DNA of 64,000 bases from Peredibacter sp045999315 (GCF_045999315.1 NZ_CP174607.1:3720001-3784000); one strand, 5' to 3'; counted from the stretch's first letter, positions 43,609 to 52,566 are shown. Notes: generated by a model from the letters alone, not told the origin. A program made the numbers and translations.

Positions 43609-44454
43609 ATGCTTGACCCACATGTTTTAAGAAGTTTTATTGCCGTCGCGGAATTAAAGAGTTTCACCAAGGCCGCGAACAAGGTCCATCTGACTCAATC
43701 AACAGTCAGCCAACAAATAAGAAAATTAGAAGAGGATTTGGGTTGTAACTTGATTGCACGAGAAGGCAAAACTGCTTTCACCACAACCGAAGGAGAAAAG
43801 CTTCTCCTCTACGCAAAAAGAATATGCAATCTGATAGAAGAAGCAGAAGAGAACATTAAAATTGATCTCGAATATGGATTTGTGAAGATAGGAGTTCCGG
43901 AGGACATCGCCTCCTCCTTTATCGCCCCCATTCTTGCAGAATTTAGAAAGAAATATCCCAAGATACAGTTTTCCATCATAAGCGGTATCAGTAAGAAGCT
44001 CTGGGAAAGTTTTCAATCAGGAGACCTGGACATTGTCTTTATAAAACAAAGGAAAGGCGAAACATCAGGGTTTGCCAGTTGGAAAGAGCCTTTGAAATGG
44101 ATTGACCATCAAAAGGCAAATAATTATCTCCAGGAAACTGTTTCCATTGTGGCCTTTTCCGAGAATGGTCTTTATCGGAATGAAATGATTAATTACTTTG
44201 AAGAAACACAACGAAAATGGAGAATTTCTTACGAGAGTTCCAGTCTCGCGAGCCTCATATCTGCAGTTAACATTGGCTTTGGCGTCACTCTTCTTCCTAA
44301 GAGATTGGTCATGAAAGAACATAAGATACTTACGGCGAAGGACGGTTTTAGATCCATTGAAGATTTTGAACTTGTGCTTCATGTAGGGAGTGCCCCATCT
44401 ACATTGGCAAAAGAAGTAGCGGCAGACCTAGTGAAATCGTTTAAGAATTACTAG
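43609..44454 (+). CDS. LysR-type transcriptional regulator (A)
   Basis: A 281-residue LTTR. The winged helix-turn-helix is at 1-60 (LDPHVLRSFIAVAELKSFTK, NKVHLTQSTVSQQIRKLEED). The substrate-binding domain starts near residue 90 (VKIGVPEDIASSFIAPILAE), with the LTTR hallmark near 220 (LASLISAVNIGFGVTLLPKR). Divergent from the ankyrin gene across 91 bp that contains AAATTAATTT, a perfect 10-base palindrome near 43575, which could be its site. Its stop is directly adjacent to the stop of the second LysR gene. Target genes are not evident. Confidence 0.85.
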   Translation: MLDPHVLRSFIAVAELKSFTKAANKVHLTQSTVSQQIRKLEEDLGCNLIAREGKTAFTTTEGEKLLLYAKRICNLIEEAEENIKIDLEYGFVKIGVPEDIASSFIAPILAEFRKKYPKIQFSIISGISKKLWESFQSGDLDIVFIKQRKGETSGFASWKEPLKWIDHQKANNYLQETVSIVAFSENGLYRNEMINYFEETQRKWRISYESSSLASLISAVNIGFGVTLLPKRLVMKEHKILTAKDGFRSIEDFELVLHVGSAPSTLAKEVAADLVKSFKNY

Positions 44455-45327
44455 TCACGTCACTTGTTTAATTTCGGTCAACAGCTCTTTTAACCACCCT
44501 GCACTCGAAATATCTTTGCGATAACAAAGGTGAAACTTTCGATTAAAAGATGAACTCATGGAAACTGGAAGAACATGATTAGCACTTTCATCTATGGCCG
44601 TATGAGTAGGAAGGATTGCCCATCCTAACCCTTCGTTTACCATGCGAGCAAGTGTAGTGTAATTAGGATAAGTTCTCAGAACATTCAGCTCTTCAAAACT
44701 AATCTTCCAAGATTTTAAAAGATTTTCAATCACTGGATCATGCATCTTATAAAGTAAGCAAGGAAGAGACTTTATCTTGTCCGTCAGATCTTCGACCTTT
44801 GGTTTGGATTTCATCAGAGACTTTGAAACCGCGAATCTGAAGTCATTCAGGATAAAAGGCCTCATCACGATCTCATTAGAATCAATTCCCGTGTGAACAA
44901 TCGCCAGCTCGGCCTTCCTTTGAAGAACGGCCTCAAGTGCCGATTCATTATTCATGGGCATAAAGGTCATTCTACCATTGAACTTTAAATTAACGGCCAG
45001 GATGTCCAACAGCTCCCCTCTCCCACAAATTCTCACATGCACATTCTCAGGTTGAGAAAATAAAAGCGAGGTCTGTTCAATCAATTCTTGAGTCTGAGCA
45101 AATTTTGGTTTCAAGGCCTCATAGAGCGAGAGACCATAACTCGTCAGGACCTTCTTTCTTCCATCAAAGGTAAAAATCTTATGCGGAAGCATCTCTTCCA
45201 GCATGATCATCTGTTTTGAAAGAGTTGATTGAGTGATTTGCAGTTTATCGGCCGCCACCTGAAGCGAAGACTCTTCTGCGGCGGTAATAAAAGATTCAAT
45301 AAGGTAGTGCGGAATACGGTTATTCAT
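44455..45327 (-). CDS. LysR-type transcriptional regulator (B)
   Basis: A 290-residue LTTR with wHTH at 5-65 (YLIESFITAAEESSLQVAAD, KLQITQSTLSKQMIMLEEML) and an effector-binding domain (VHVRICGRGELLDILAVNLK onward, with TTLARMVNEGLGWAILPTH). It is only distantly similar to regulator A (the effector domains differ), so this is not a recent duplication. It is divergent from the operon that begins with two small ORFs and CNNM, across a region with LysR-box-like dyads (45322-45364), suggesting that it regulates that operon and itself. Confidence 0.85.
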   Translation of the reverse strand: MNNRIPHYLIESFITAAEESSLQVAADKLQITQSTLSKQMIMLEEMLPHKIFTFDGRKKVLTSYGLSLYEALKPKFAQTQELIEQTSLLFSQPENVHVRICGRGELLDILAVNLKFNGRMTFMPMNNESALEAVLQRKAELAIVHTGIDSNEIVMRPFILNDFRFAVSKSLMKSKPKVEDLTDKIKSLPCLLYKMHDPVIENLLKSWKISFEELNVLRTYPNYTTLARMVNEGLGWAILPTHTAIDESANHVLPVSMSSSFNRKFHLCYRKDISSAGWLKELLTEIKQVT

Positions 45328-45364
45328 GAATTAATTCATACAATACATGAATTAATATGAATTG
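45322..45364. promoter_or_regulatory. LysR-type operator region: repeated ATGAATTAAT dyads
   Basis: ATGAATTAATTCAT at 45326-45339 is a perfect 14-base palindrome, overlapping the start codon of LysR B. ATGAATTAAT recurs at 45347-45356, exactly 21 bp later (two helical turns), and ATGAATTG follows at 45357. The dyad ATTCAT-7-ATGAAT spans 45334-45352. These fit tandem LTTR sites in the divergent promoter region. Confidence 0.55.
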
Positions 45365-45417
45365 TTAATCCTAGGTTAAGATTCTAAAACTGGCACAGAA
45401 AATCTAAGGAGCCACTA

Positions 45418-45522
45418 ATGAAATTGTCCCCTTTATGGAACTGCATTCTTATAGAAATTACCCTGTTTATCTTTTTATTCAGTGGTGGGGCCTTATTTCT
45501 CTTTGGTCTCAATGTGACGTGA
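45418..45522 (+). CDS. Small single-TM peptide (34 residues), first gene of the CNNM/ZIP/OMPLA operon
   Basis: ATG with AAGGAG about 7 bases upstream. The product MKLSPLWNCILIEITLFIFL continues with SGGALFLFGLNVT and is one hydrophobic helix with one Glu inside it. Too short for a family call. The strong Shine-Dalgarno and the position just after the LysR site support real translation. Confidence 0.5.
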   Translation: MKLSPLWNCILIEITLFIFLFSGGALFLFGLNVT

Positions 45523-45538
45523 TAAAAAAGGAATATTT

Positions 45539-45679
45539 ATGAAGGAAATGTGCTTAAATCAAGAAAACAATCCGGACCATGAGAATCATTTGACGCCACT
45601 CTGTATGGAAATGTATGGATTGGTCCTTGATGCCGCAGAAATCACCTGTCCCGACAAAGAAAGGAAGTTTACTTATTAA
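45539..45679 (+). CDS. Small Cys/His-containing protein (46 residues)
   Basis: ATG with AAGGA 6 bases upstream, 16 bp after the previous small ORF. The 46 residues contain three Cys and two His (MCLNQ, DHENHLTPLC, EITCPDKE), a spacing that could bind a metal. Small and uncertain, but its place in a metal-transport operon makes it interesting. Confidence 0.45.
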   Translation: MKEMCLNQENNPDHENHLTPLCMEMYGLVLDAAEITCPDKERKFTY

Positions 45680-45684
45680 ATACC

Positions 45685-46740
45685 GTGCCAGAAAATATTC
45701 CCATGTTAGATTTTTTGATCGTTGCTGCCTGTCTTGTTGTTAATGCCTTTTTTTCGGCCTATGAAATGGCCTTTGTGACTATCACTCGTGAAGAAATTGA
45801 TGAGCTTGAAGATCAGAAAAGTATTCATAAACGACTTACCTTTTTCAAAAAGAAACCTGAACGTACTCTATCCGTGATTCAAATCGGGATCACACTTGTT
45901 GGTGCCATTGCAGCTGCAGTGGGCGGTACAGGCGCGGTAGAATCTCTGGAACCATACATTGTAGAAAACTACGGCGTTTCAAACTCTGTGGCCGAGGCCA
46001 TTGCTGTTATGGTGGTTATTGCTCCTCTCACTTACTTCAGCGTGGTCTTTGGTGAACTTGTTCCAAAGACGGTCGCCCTTAAACATCCACTAAAGATTAT
46101 TGGCATTGGAACTCCAGTGCTTAGTTTCATAGATAGTTTCCTTTCCCCGATAGTGACTTTCTTAGAAATCTCTACAAACTCTCTTCTAAAAGTCATTGGT
46201 ATAGAAGGTAATGAAGAAGACGAAAGCATGGGACAATCAGTGGAGATTGGTAATCTTCCCGAATACCATCAGAAATTTGTGAAAAACCTGGTTGCTCTTA
46301 AAGGAAGAAATGTTTCTAAGGCCATGATTCCTTGGGAAAAAGTCGCTCATTTAAACTTCAGTGACAGTGAAGAAGAAGTTCGTCATAAAATGGCCTCTGC
46401 GCCTCATTCTCGTTTTCCTGTGATTGATGGAGACGTTGTCGTAGGCATCCTTTTGAAGAAAGATCTTCCTGATTCACAAATCCAGAATCAAATGCCATGG
46501 CAAGGGGTCCTTCGCTCGGCCCTTAAAGTGCCTGATTCTGAGCGAGTGCTTGAGGCCTTTCTTCGTATGCAAGAAAAGCAAACTCAACTTGCCGTGGTAG
46601 AAAACAAGGAGGCCCAGTTTGTGGGCATTATTACGATTGAAGATATCATCGAAGAAGTCGTCGGTGATATTAATGACCGAGCGGATTCAATGACTTCTCG
46701 AATTCTTTCGAACCGACCAAAAATCAGTTTAAAAAAGTGA
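45685..46740 (+). CDS. CNNM/CBS-domain transporter-like membrane protein
   Basis: A 351-residue protein of the CNNM/CorC (HlyC) family. The DUF21 (CNNM) domain at about 7-185 has three to four TM helices (LDFLIVAACLVVNAFFSAYE, IQIGITLVGAIAAAVGGTGA, VMVVIAPLTYFSVVFGELVP). A CBS pair follows at about 215-335 (MIPWEKVAHLNF, SRFPVIDGDVVVGILLKKDL, LAVVENKEAQFVGIITIEDI, IIEEVVGDINDR). The C-terminal CorC_HlyC domain of many homologues is absent, so this is a short form. CNNM proteins are implicated in Mg2+/Co2+ homeostasis, probably as Mg2+/Na+ transporters. GTG start at 45685 (ATG 45703 also possible). First large gene of an operon behind LysR B. Confidence 0.85.
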   Translation: MPENIPMLDFLIVAACLVVNAFFSAYEMAFVTITREEIDELEDQKSIHKRLTFFKKKPERTLSVIQIGITLVGAIAAAVGGTGAVESLEPYIVENYGVSNSVAEAIAVMVVIAPLTYFSVVFGELVPKTVALKHPLKIIGIGTPVLSFIDSFLSPIVTFLEISTNSLLKVIGIEGNEEDESMGQSVEIGNLPEYHQKFVKNLVALKGRNVSKAMIPWEKVAHLNFSDSEEEVRHKMASAPHSRFPVIDGDVVVGILLKKDLPDSQIQNQMPWQGVLRSALKVPDSERVLEAFLRMQEKQTQLAVVENKEAQFVGIITIEDIIEEVVGDINDRADSMTSRILSNRPKISLKK

Positions 46741-46741
46741 T

Positions 46742-47500
46742 GTGAATATGGGCCAATGGATCGTTGCAGGTTTTTGGGGATGGCTTGCAGGATCTGCGCT
46801 TTTAATTGGCGCTTGCATGGGTTACTTCATTGAACTTCCTCAAAAAGTCATTTCTGCCGTCATGGCATTTGGAAGTGGTGTCCTCATCTCTGCTATTTGT
46901 TTTGAACTCATGGACAAAGGTGTTCAAGGTGGACACTTTCTCTATCCTTCCATTGGTTTTCTCGGTGGGGCCATCATCTATACGATGGCCGCAAAGATGG
47001 TTAACTCACGAGGCGGGAAGCACCGCAAACGATCTCATGATCTTCAACCCAGGGAAGAAGAAGATGGCGGAAGCGGAACGGCCATTGCGATTGGTGCCCT
47101 TCTCGATGGTATTCCTGAATCAATAGTCATCGGACTTACAATACTTTCCGGTGGTTCAGTCAGTCTGGTCGCAGTTTTCGCCATATTTCTTTCTAATCTT
47201 CCGGAAGGAATTTCAAGTTCAAGCGGTATGAAGAAGGCCGGAAGATCAAAAAAATATGTGTTTTCTCTCTGGCTCGGAATTGCTTTAATATCAGGCATAG
47301 CTTCAATCGCCGGTTACACCTTATTTGGCCATCTAGGTGACAACGTCATTGGCCTAATCATGTGTCTAGCAGCGGGGGCCATGCTTGCGATGATTGTGAC
47401 AACAATGATCCCAGAGGCCTATGAAGAAGATCGAGATTGGAGTGGGATAATAACTGTTTTGGGATTCCTTGTTTCGTTTATGGCATCTCACTTGGATTAG
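46742..47500 (+). CDS. ZIP-family-like divalent metal transporter
   Basis: A 252-residue membrane protein with about eight TM helices. The ZIP-type metal sites are visible: TM4 GALLDGIPESIVIGL and TM5 IFLSNLPEGISSSSG, giving the Asp/Glu/Pro-Glu pattern used for metal coordination in ZIP proteins (the His of eukaryotic ZIPs is replaced by Asp and Asn here). It lies 1 bp after the CNNM stop and 1 bp before the OMPLA gene, a coupled arrangement. The start could be GTG 46742 or ATG 46748. The metal cannot be decided from sequence. Confidence 0.75.
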   Translation: MNMGQWIVAGFWGWLAGSALLIGACMGYFIELPQKVISAVMAFGSGVLISAICFELMDKGVQGGHFLYPSIGFLGGAIIYTMAAKMVNSRGGKHRKRSHDLQPREEEDGGSGTAIAIGALLDGIPESIVIGLTILSGGSVSLVAVFAIFLSNLPEGISSSSGMKKAGRSKKYVFSLWLGIALISGIASIAGYTLFGHLGDNVIGLIMCLAAGAMLAMIVTTMIPEAYEEDRDWSGIITVLGFLVSFMASHLD

Positions 47501-47501
47501 T

Positions 47502-48284
47502 ATGCGCATTCTCTTTGTCCTCTCGTTTCTTGTCTTTTCTTTCAACGCATTTGCTATACGACAAAACCCTCAAGAAACTATCGAAGCGATATTTGGAACC
47601 CCGGAAAACCAAAAGTTTTCATTTCATAATCCCACGTACTTCGTCTTCGGTGATGATGATTTGAAACTTCAGTTTAGTTTTAAGTATCGACTCGCAAAAT
47701 CATTTCCAGTTTACTTTGCTTACACTCAGCTTATGTTTTGGGACATCTATGATGAGTCGAAGCCATTTGAGGACGTGAACTATAAACCTGAAATTTTCTA
47801 CCGTTTAATTGAGACCGATACCAAATCATTTAAAACACTCGACATGGGTTATCTTCATACATCAAATGGCAAGGACAAGCTTGACTCCAGATCTCTGGAT
47901 AGGATCTATCTTAGATCAAATTACATCACCAAAATTAGTCGCCACTATCTCGATGTAAACCTTATGGTTTATAAAATCTTCAACGAAGATGACACTAACA
48001 AAGATATCGTGAACCACCTGGGATATTGGGACCTCAATATGATATTAACTGATTTAATTTTGATTAATGATCAGTCCATAGACTTAGAGTTCAGGGCCTA
48101 CGCGGGATCTAAGGTCTACGATATTGACCAGGGTGCGACTCAGATCGGGCTTGCTTACAACTTTGGCTCTAATAACTTCAACCCTTCACTTTATCTACAA
48201 TGGTTTGAAGGCTACGGGGAAAGCCTCATTGGATATAATAAGAAACGTTCAGAGTATCGTCTCGGTTTTATGCTGGCTTTTTAA
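47502..48284 (+). CDS. pldA: Outer-membrane phospholipase A (OMPLA/PldA)-like protein
   Basis: The ATG at 47502 gives 260 residues with a signal peptide (MRILFVLSFLVFSFNAFA), close to OMPLA size. The catalytic region reads YLHTSNGKDKLDSRSLDRIY: His119 and Ser121 match His142 and Ser144 of the E. coli enzyme, and Ser129 matches the calcium ligand Ser152. However, the residue equivalent to catalytic Asn156 is Asp133. OMPLA hydrolyses phospholipids on the outer face when the membrane is disturbed. It ends in LGFMLAF, a proper C-terminal Phe. Operon with CNNM and ZIP. Confidence 0.82.
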   Translation: MRILFVLSFLVFSFNAFAIRQNPQETIEAIFGTPENQKFSFHNPTYFVFGDDDLKLQFSFKYRLAKSFPVYFAYTQLMFWDIYDESKPFEDVNYKPEIFYRLIETDTKSFKTLDMGYLHTSNGKDKLDSRSLDRIYLRSNYITKISRHYLDVNLMVYKIFNEDDTNKDIVNHLGYWDLNMILTDLILINDQSIDLEFRAYAGSKVYDIDQGATQIGLAYNFGSNNFNPSLYLQWFEGYGESLIGYNKKRSEYRLGFMLAF

Positions 48285-48290
48285 TGAATA

Positions 48291-49934
48291 TCACATCATT
48301 TGCAAGGGCAAATCGACGGTAAAAGTAGCGCCTTTTCCTAAGGTGCTCTCAACCTTGATTGTGCCTCCGTGGGCCTTCACAATATTATTTGTAATAAAAA
48401 GCCCAAGTCCCAATCCACCATAATAATTAGATGAAGCGACACGTTCAAAGCGGCTAAAAATCTTACTTTGATTTTGTTCTTCAATTCCAATTCCATGGTC
48501 GGTCACTATTAATTGGACACGATTTCCTTTACTGGATAATGCAATTTTCACCGGACAGTTGGCCCCATATTTAATCGCATTCGATAAGAGATTGTTTACA
48601 ACTTGCTCCATTCGAACTCGATCAAAGTATCCAAGGACCCCATTTTGAATCTCCAGCTTGAGTTCACAATGAGCTTTCTCAAATTCCATTTTAAAACGAT
48701 GAGCAATATCGCGAATTAAACTTGATAAATTTATGACTTCTTTATTTAGAATAAAACGATCCGCTGTGATCCTTGATACATCCAACAAATTTTCTACCAG
48801 TTTTAAAAATCGTCCGAACTGTTGATCAGTATTTTCCACAACTTTTAAGATCTGTTCCATTCTCGGGACCTGCGACCCAAAGGCCCTTAAGTATTTTTCC
48901 ACAAGTTGAAAATTCATGAGGATTGGAGTTAATGGGGTACGAAGCTCATGTGAAGCAATCGAAAGAAAATCATCACGCAATTGCACAGATTTCTCGGCCC
49001 CTAAACGCGCCTCTTTTTCTTTCATTAAAAGTTGCTCGCGCTGGGCCTCGACCTTTTTCTTGTCGGTAATGTCTCTCGTGATAGATAAAATCATAACATT
49101 CTCATATTCATCACTAAAGAATGGAACTGCGTGGGTCTCCACAAACAACCTTGTACCCTTCAAAGTCGTGATCTCAAATTCCAATGAGGCCTTTTCACCG
49201 TTTGAAACTCGGGACAATAGGGCCTTTGCTCGCGCTCGGTCTGTTTCTACAACCATAGGGAAAATATTCCTGCCGATAATATCTAATGTATCGTCAGCTT
49301 CCAGCAGAACTCTTCCGGCAGGATTAATGTCTTTCATCACTCCGGTCGCATCTGTAATGGCCACACAGTCCGGTTCATTATCCAAGATGGCCTTGAGTCT
49401 ACTCTCACTCAAACTCAACTGATCCTCTATCTTTTTCCTCACAACTGAATAAGCAACTAGTTGTGCGATTGCATTGGCCGCGTCAATCTCTCTTTTAAAG
49501 TCGTAAGGAACTCTGGAATATAGCATGAACTTACCAATAACCCGACCACGGTAAAGGAGAGGAATAAAGGCCAAGGCCCGGATGTTCTCGGATTCAAATA
49601 TGTGAAGATGCGGTTTTAAACTTGGATCATGATAGATATCAGAAGTAATCAAAGGAGGCGGATTAAAGTCATCACGACTCCAGGGAGTATGGCCCTCAAC
49701 CGATTGTCGATAATGATCGGAAATTCCTAACCAGGCCTTAAATCTCATCACACCATCTGGGTCAAACAACAAAATAGAGGCCCTCTCAACCCCTATCGAA
49801 TCAAGACCGCTTAAAGTCTCTTGATAAATTCTTCGAAGTCCCGCCTCTCCAGCAGGCGCCCGGGAAGTTGAATCAATGAGTTTTCTGAGTACAAAGGAGA
49901 AATGATCTTGCGAAAGGGGAATTTGTTCTTCCAT
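48291..49934 (-). CDS. Cytoplasmic GAF-PAS sensor histidine kinase
   Basis: A 547-residue kinase without membrane spans: GAF domain at about 30-165, PAS at 180-295 (LKAILDNEPDCVAITDATG), HisKA with His329 in SIASHELRTPLTPILMNF, and HATPase_c with LLSNAIKYGANCPV and GLGLGLFITNNIVKAHGG. It is 3 bp downstream of a stand-alone receiver protein on the same strand, so the two form a pair. The plus-strand OMPLA gene converges on it with only 6 bp between the stops. Confidence 0.9.
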   Translation of the reverse strand: MEEQIPLSQDHFSFVLRKLIDSTSRAPAGEAGLRRIYQETLSGLDSIGVERASILLFDPDGVMRFKAWLGISDHYRQSVEGHTPWSRDDFNPPPLITSDIYHDPSLKPHLHIFESENIRALAFIPLLYRGRVIGKFMLYSRVPYDFKREIDAANAIAQLVAYSVVRKKIEDQLSLSESRLKAILDNEPDCVAITDATGVMKDINPAGRVLLEADDTLDIIGRNIFPMVVETDRARAKALLSRVSNGEKASLEFEITTLKGTRLFVETHAVPFFSDEYENVMILSITRDITDKKKVEAQREQLLMKEKEARLGAEKSVQLRDDFLSIASHELRTPLTPILMNFQLVEKYLRAFGSQVPRMEQILKVVENTDQQFGRFLKLVENLLDVSRITADRFILNKEVINLSSLIRDIAHRFKMEFEKAHCELKLEIQNGVLGYFDRVRMEQVVNNLLSNAIKYGANCPVKIALSSKGNRVQLIVTDHGIGIEEQNQSKIFSRFERVASSNYYGGLGLGLFITNNIVKAHGGTIKVESTLGKGATFTVDLPLQMM

Positions 49935-49937
49935 ATT

Positions 49938-50339
49938 CTACTCTTTTCCTTTTGCGCAGAATTTTTTTACGAGATTGAGTAACGCATTTAAATCTACAGG
50001 CTTCTTAATGACTCCATTCGCCTTGATGGTCCTTCCTTCGGAATAAGCACTTACAACAACCACAGGTATTGTTGCCAAGACCACGTCTTTCTCGACAGTG
50101 TCTACAAAGTCCCAGCCATTCATGATGGGCATCATAAGATCTAAAAGAATAATGCATGGCCTTGGCATTTTTTGAAGGACTTCTATTCCCTCCTTACCAT
50201 TTGCAGCAGTAAATACATTGTAACCTTCAAATTCGAGCGCCATTTTTATAGAATCACGAATGGCCTGATCGTCCTCAATCACTAGGGTATTTTTTATCGT
50301 GTCACAAATTGTCTCACTATTGTTACTACTCGTAACCAT
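49938..50339 (-). CDS. Single-domain response regulator (receiver only)
   Basis: A 133-residue CheY-like receiver with Asp67 (phospho-acceptor) in IILLDLMMPIMNGW, the acidic pair in VIEDDQAIRD, and Lys in VIKKPVD. There is no output domain. It is co-transcribed with the GAF-PAS kinase, and its signal probably goes to a separate partner. Divergent from the alkylsulfatase gene. Confidence 0.9.
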   Translation of the reverse strand: MVTSSNNSETICDTIKNTLVIEDDQAIRDSIKMALEFEGYNVFTAANGKEGIEVLQKMPRPCIILLDLMMPIMNGWDFVDTVEKDVVLATIPVVVVSAYSEGRTIKANGVIKKPVDLNALLNLVKKFCAKGKE

Positions 50340-50504
50340 GCCACTCCTAAGATATTAATTTGCTACTAACAAATACCTCCGTTGCATTCTTATCAGCAAA
50401 TGGAGTGCCACATTTATCCTGACACACTAAATGAGTTTAGATTCTGTCCGCCTTTTATCCTAGGTTTCAACTCCTTACTCTTTATGGAGTCAAAGGAGTT
50501 GTTC

Positions 50505-52553
50505 ATGAAATTAAAACAAATTCAAGTCGCTTCCTTAGCGATGTTACTAGCATCCCCTTATGTTCCGGCCGCTACGGCAAAAAAAGAAAAATCCAGTAAA
50601 AAGGCCACCTCTTCAATTGAAGCAGGAAAGGCCACTGCAAAAACCAAAGAGAAAAATGCGGCGGTATTGAAAGAATTGAATTTTGACGATAATGAGAGTT
50701 TTGATTTTGCAACCAGAGGTCTGGTGGCCAAGCTTCCTGATCCAAAAATTATGGATCAATCAGGGAAAGTGGTAAACGACGGAGACATCTTTATTTTTAC
50801 TCAAAACAAATCGGCCCCAAGTACGGTCAATCCAAGTCTATGGAGACAGGCCCAATTGGTAAGTCAGCATGGACTCTTTAAAGTTGCAGATAAAATTTAT
50901 CAATTCAGAGGATATGACATCGCCAACATGACTCTGATTCAAGGTAATACGGGTTGGATCGTCATTGATACAACCACAGCACCTGAAGTGGCCGCGGCAG
51001 GACTTAAACTTGCCAATGAAAAACTTGGTAAACGCCCAGTCAGTGCTGTGATTATCACTCACTCACACGGTGACCATTTTGGTGGTATGTCCGGTGTTCT
51101 AACGGATGAAGAAGTGAAGGGCGGAAAAATTCCTATCATTGCCCCTCAAGGTTTTATGGAAGAAGCAATTTCTGAAAATCTTTACGCCGGTAATGCCATG
51201 GCAAGAAGAGCTGCATATTCATACGGAGACGGTTTAGAGAATGGTCCTGAAGGATCAGTTGGAACAGGTCTGGGAACAAAGGTCTCCACTGGTTCGACTG
51301 GTATTATTCCTCCAAACAAGCTGATCGCCAGTTCAGGTGAAAAGATGACGATTGATGGAATTGATATCGAATTTCAAATGGCACCAGGAACTGAGGCACC
51401 TGCAGAAATGTTAATGTTCTTTCCTCAATTAAAAGCACTTCATCTTGCCGAAGATGCGACCTACAACATGCATAATCTATACACGTTAAGAGGTGCGAAA
51501 GTAAGAAGCCCACTCGTTTGGGCCAATGCACTTAATACGACTCTAGAAATGTTTGGTGACCGAGCAGAAGTGGCCATGGCGTCTCACCACTGGCCAACTT
51601 TTGGCAAATCGAAAATTCGTGATTTCGTCACAAAACAACGAGACATGTATAAGTTTATTAACGATCAAACTCTGCGTCTGGCCAACCAAGGTTATGATAT
51701 GGAAGAGATTGCCGAACAAATTAAACTTCCAGATACACTTGCCAAAGAGTTTTATAACAGAGGCTATTATGGAAGCTTAAGCCATAATGTAAAGGCAACT
51801 TACCAGTATTATCTTGGTTACTTCAATGGGAACCCATCAACGCTGAATCAACATCCTCGAACAGTGGCGGCAAAAAAATACGTTGAGGCCATGGGTGGCG
51901 CTGATAAAGTCATCAAGCAAGCACGCAAGGCCTACGACAAAGGTGATTATCGTTGGTCGGCCGAAATTTTGAATCATGTGGTCTATGCGAATGCTGAGAA
52001 TAAAAAGGCCAAGGATCTTCTCGCTGCCTCTTATGAGCAAATGGGATTTCAGGCAGAATCTGCGACCTGGAGAGGGTTCTACTTAATGGGCGCAAATGAG
52101 TTACGAAACGGTGCTAAAGTTGGTGCAAGAACTTTAGTCGATGCAAGTAAATTACCTGCAGCAATGGTAGTGGACTTTGCTTCAACATTAGTTGATCCAG
52201 ATAAGGCCAGCGGTAAAACAAAACGTATTGGTGTCGAACTTACAGACACTAAAGAGCGCTACACCCTTACTTTAGGTAACTCCGTACTCTTTCTCGGCAA
52301 ACCTCAAAATGAAGAAAGATTAGATTCAACCTACACTCTTACTTCAGGGGATTTTGGCAGACTACTCTCCGGCACCGCGAGATCTTCAGATCTCGTAGAA
52401 AATGGCTCTCTCAAGGTCTCTGGTGACGAAGGGGCCATTGATGAGATCGCCTCGATACTCACTCGTCCAGATCCAATGTTCCCACTTGTGACTCCAGTCA
52501 AAGAGAAGTCTACTCAGTTCCCTTCGACGATGCAGGCGCAAGAAGAGAAATAA
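50505..52553 (+). CDS. Exported alkylsulfatase, SdsA1/BDS1-like
   Basis: The ATG at 50505 has AAGGAG 6 bases upstream; 682 residues with a signal peptide (MKLKQIQVASLAMLLASPYV, cut near PAATA). It has a metallo-beta-lactamase fold: ITHSHGDHFGGMSGVL gives the metal site (His186 to His191), followed by HLAEDATYNMH and ASHHWPTFGKSK. An alkylsulfatase dimerisation domain and a C-terminal SCP2-like domain (ERYTLTLGNSVLFLGKPQ) follow. Such enzymes hydrolyse primary alkyl sulphates such as SDS to the alcohol and sulphate. It is periplasmic here. Complete, and monocistronic with a strong terminator. Confidence 0.88.
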   Translation: MKLKQIQVASLAMLLASPYVPAATAKKEKSSKKATSSIEAGKATAKTKEKNAAVLKELNFDDNESFDFATRGLVAKLPDPKIMDQSGKVVNDGDIFIFTQNKSAPSTVNPSLWRQAQLVSQHGLFKVADKIYQFRGYDIANMTLIQGNTGWIVIDTTTAPEVAAAGLKLANEKLGKRPVSAVIITHSHGDHFGGMSGVLTDEEVKGGKIPIIAPQGFMEEAISENLYAGNAMARRAAYSYGDGLENGPEGSVGTGLGTKVSTGSTGIIPPNKLIASSGEKMTIDGIDIEFQMAPGTEAPAEMLMFFPQLKALHLAEDATYNMHNLYTLRGAKVRSPLVWANALNTTLEMFGDRAEVAMASHHWPTFGKSKIRDFVTKQRDMYKFINDQTLRLANQGYDMEEIAEQIKLPDTLAKEFYNRGYYGSLSHNVKATYQYYLGYFNGNPSTLNQHPRTVAAKKYVEAMGGADKVIKQARKAYDKGDYRWSAEILNHVVYANAENKKAKDLLAASYEQMGFQAESATWRGFYLMGANELRNGAKVGARTLVDASKLPAAMVVDFASTLVDPDKASGKTKRIGVELTDTKERYTLTLGNSVLFLGKPQNEERLDSTYTLTSGDFGRLLSGTARSSDLVENGSLKVSGDEGAIDEIASILTRPDPMFPLVTPVKEKSTQFPSTMQAQEEK

Positions 52554-52566
52554 TAGTTACTGGCAC

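Noticed and set aside
44455..45327. The two LysR genes as a recent duplication
   Set aside because: Their DNA-binding domains are alike only at family level and the effector-binding domains differ strongly.
48916..49422. 168-codon frame antisense to the GAF-PAS kinase
   Set aside because: It lies opposite HisKA and PAS codons, has no ribosome site and reads as a Ser/Lys-rich random sequence; a shadow frame.
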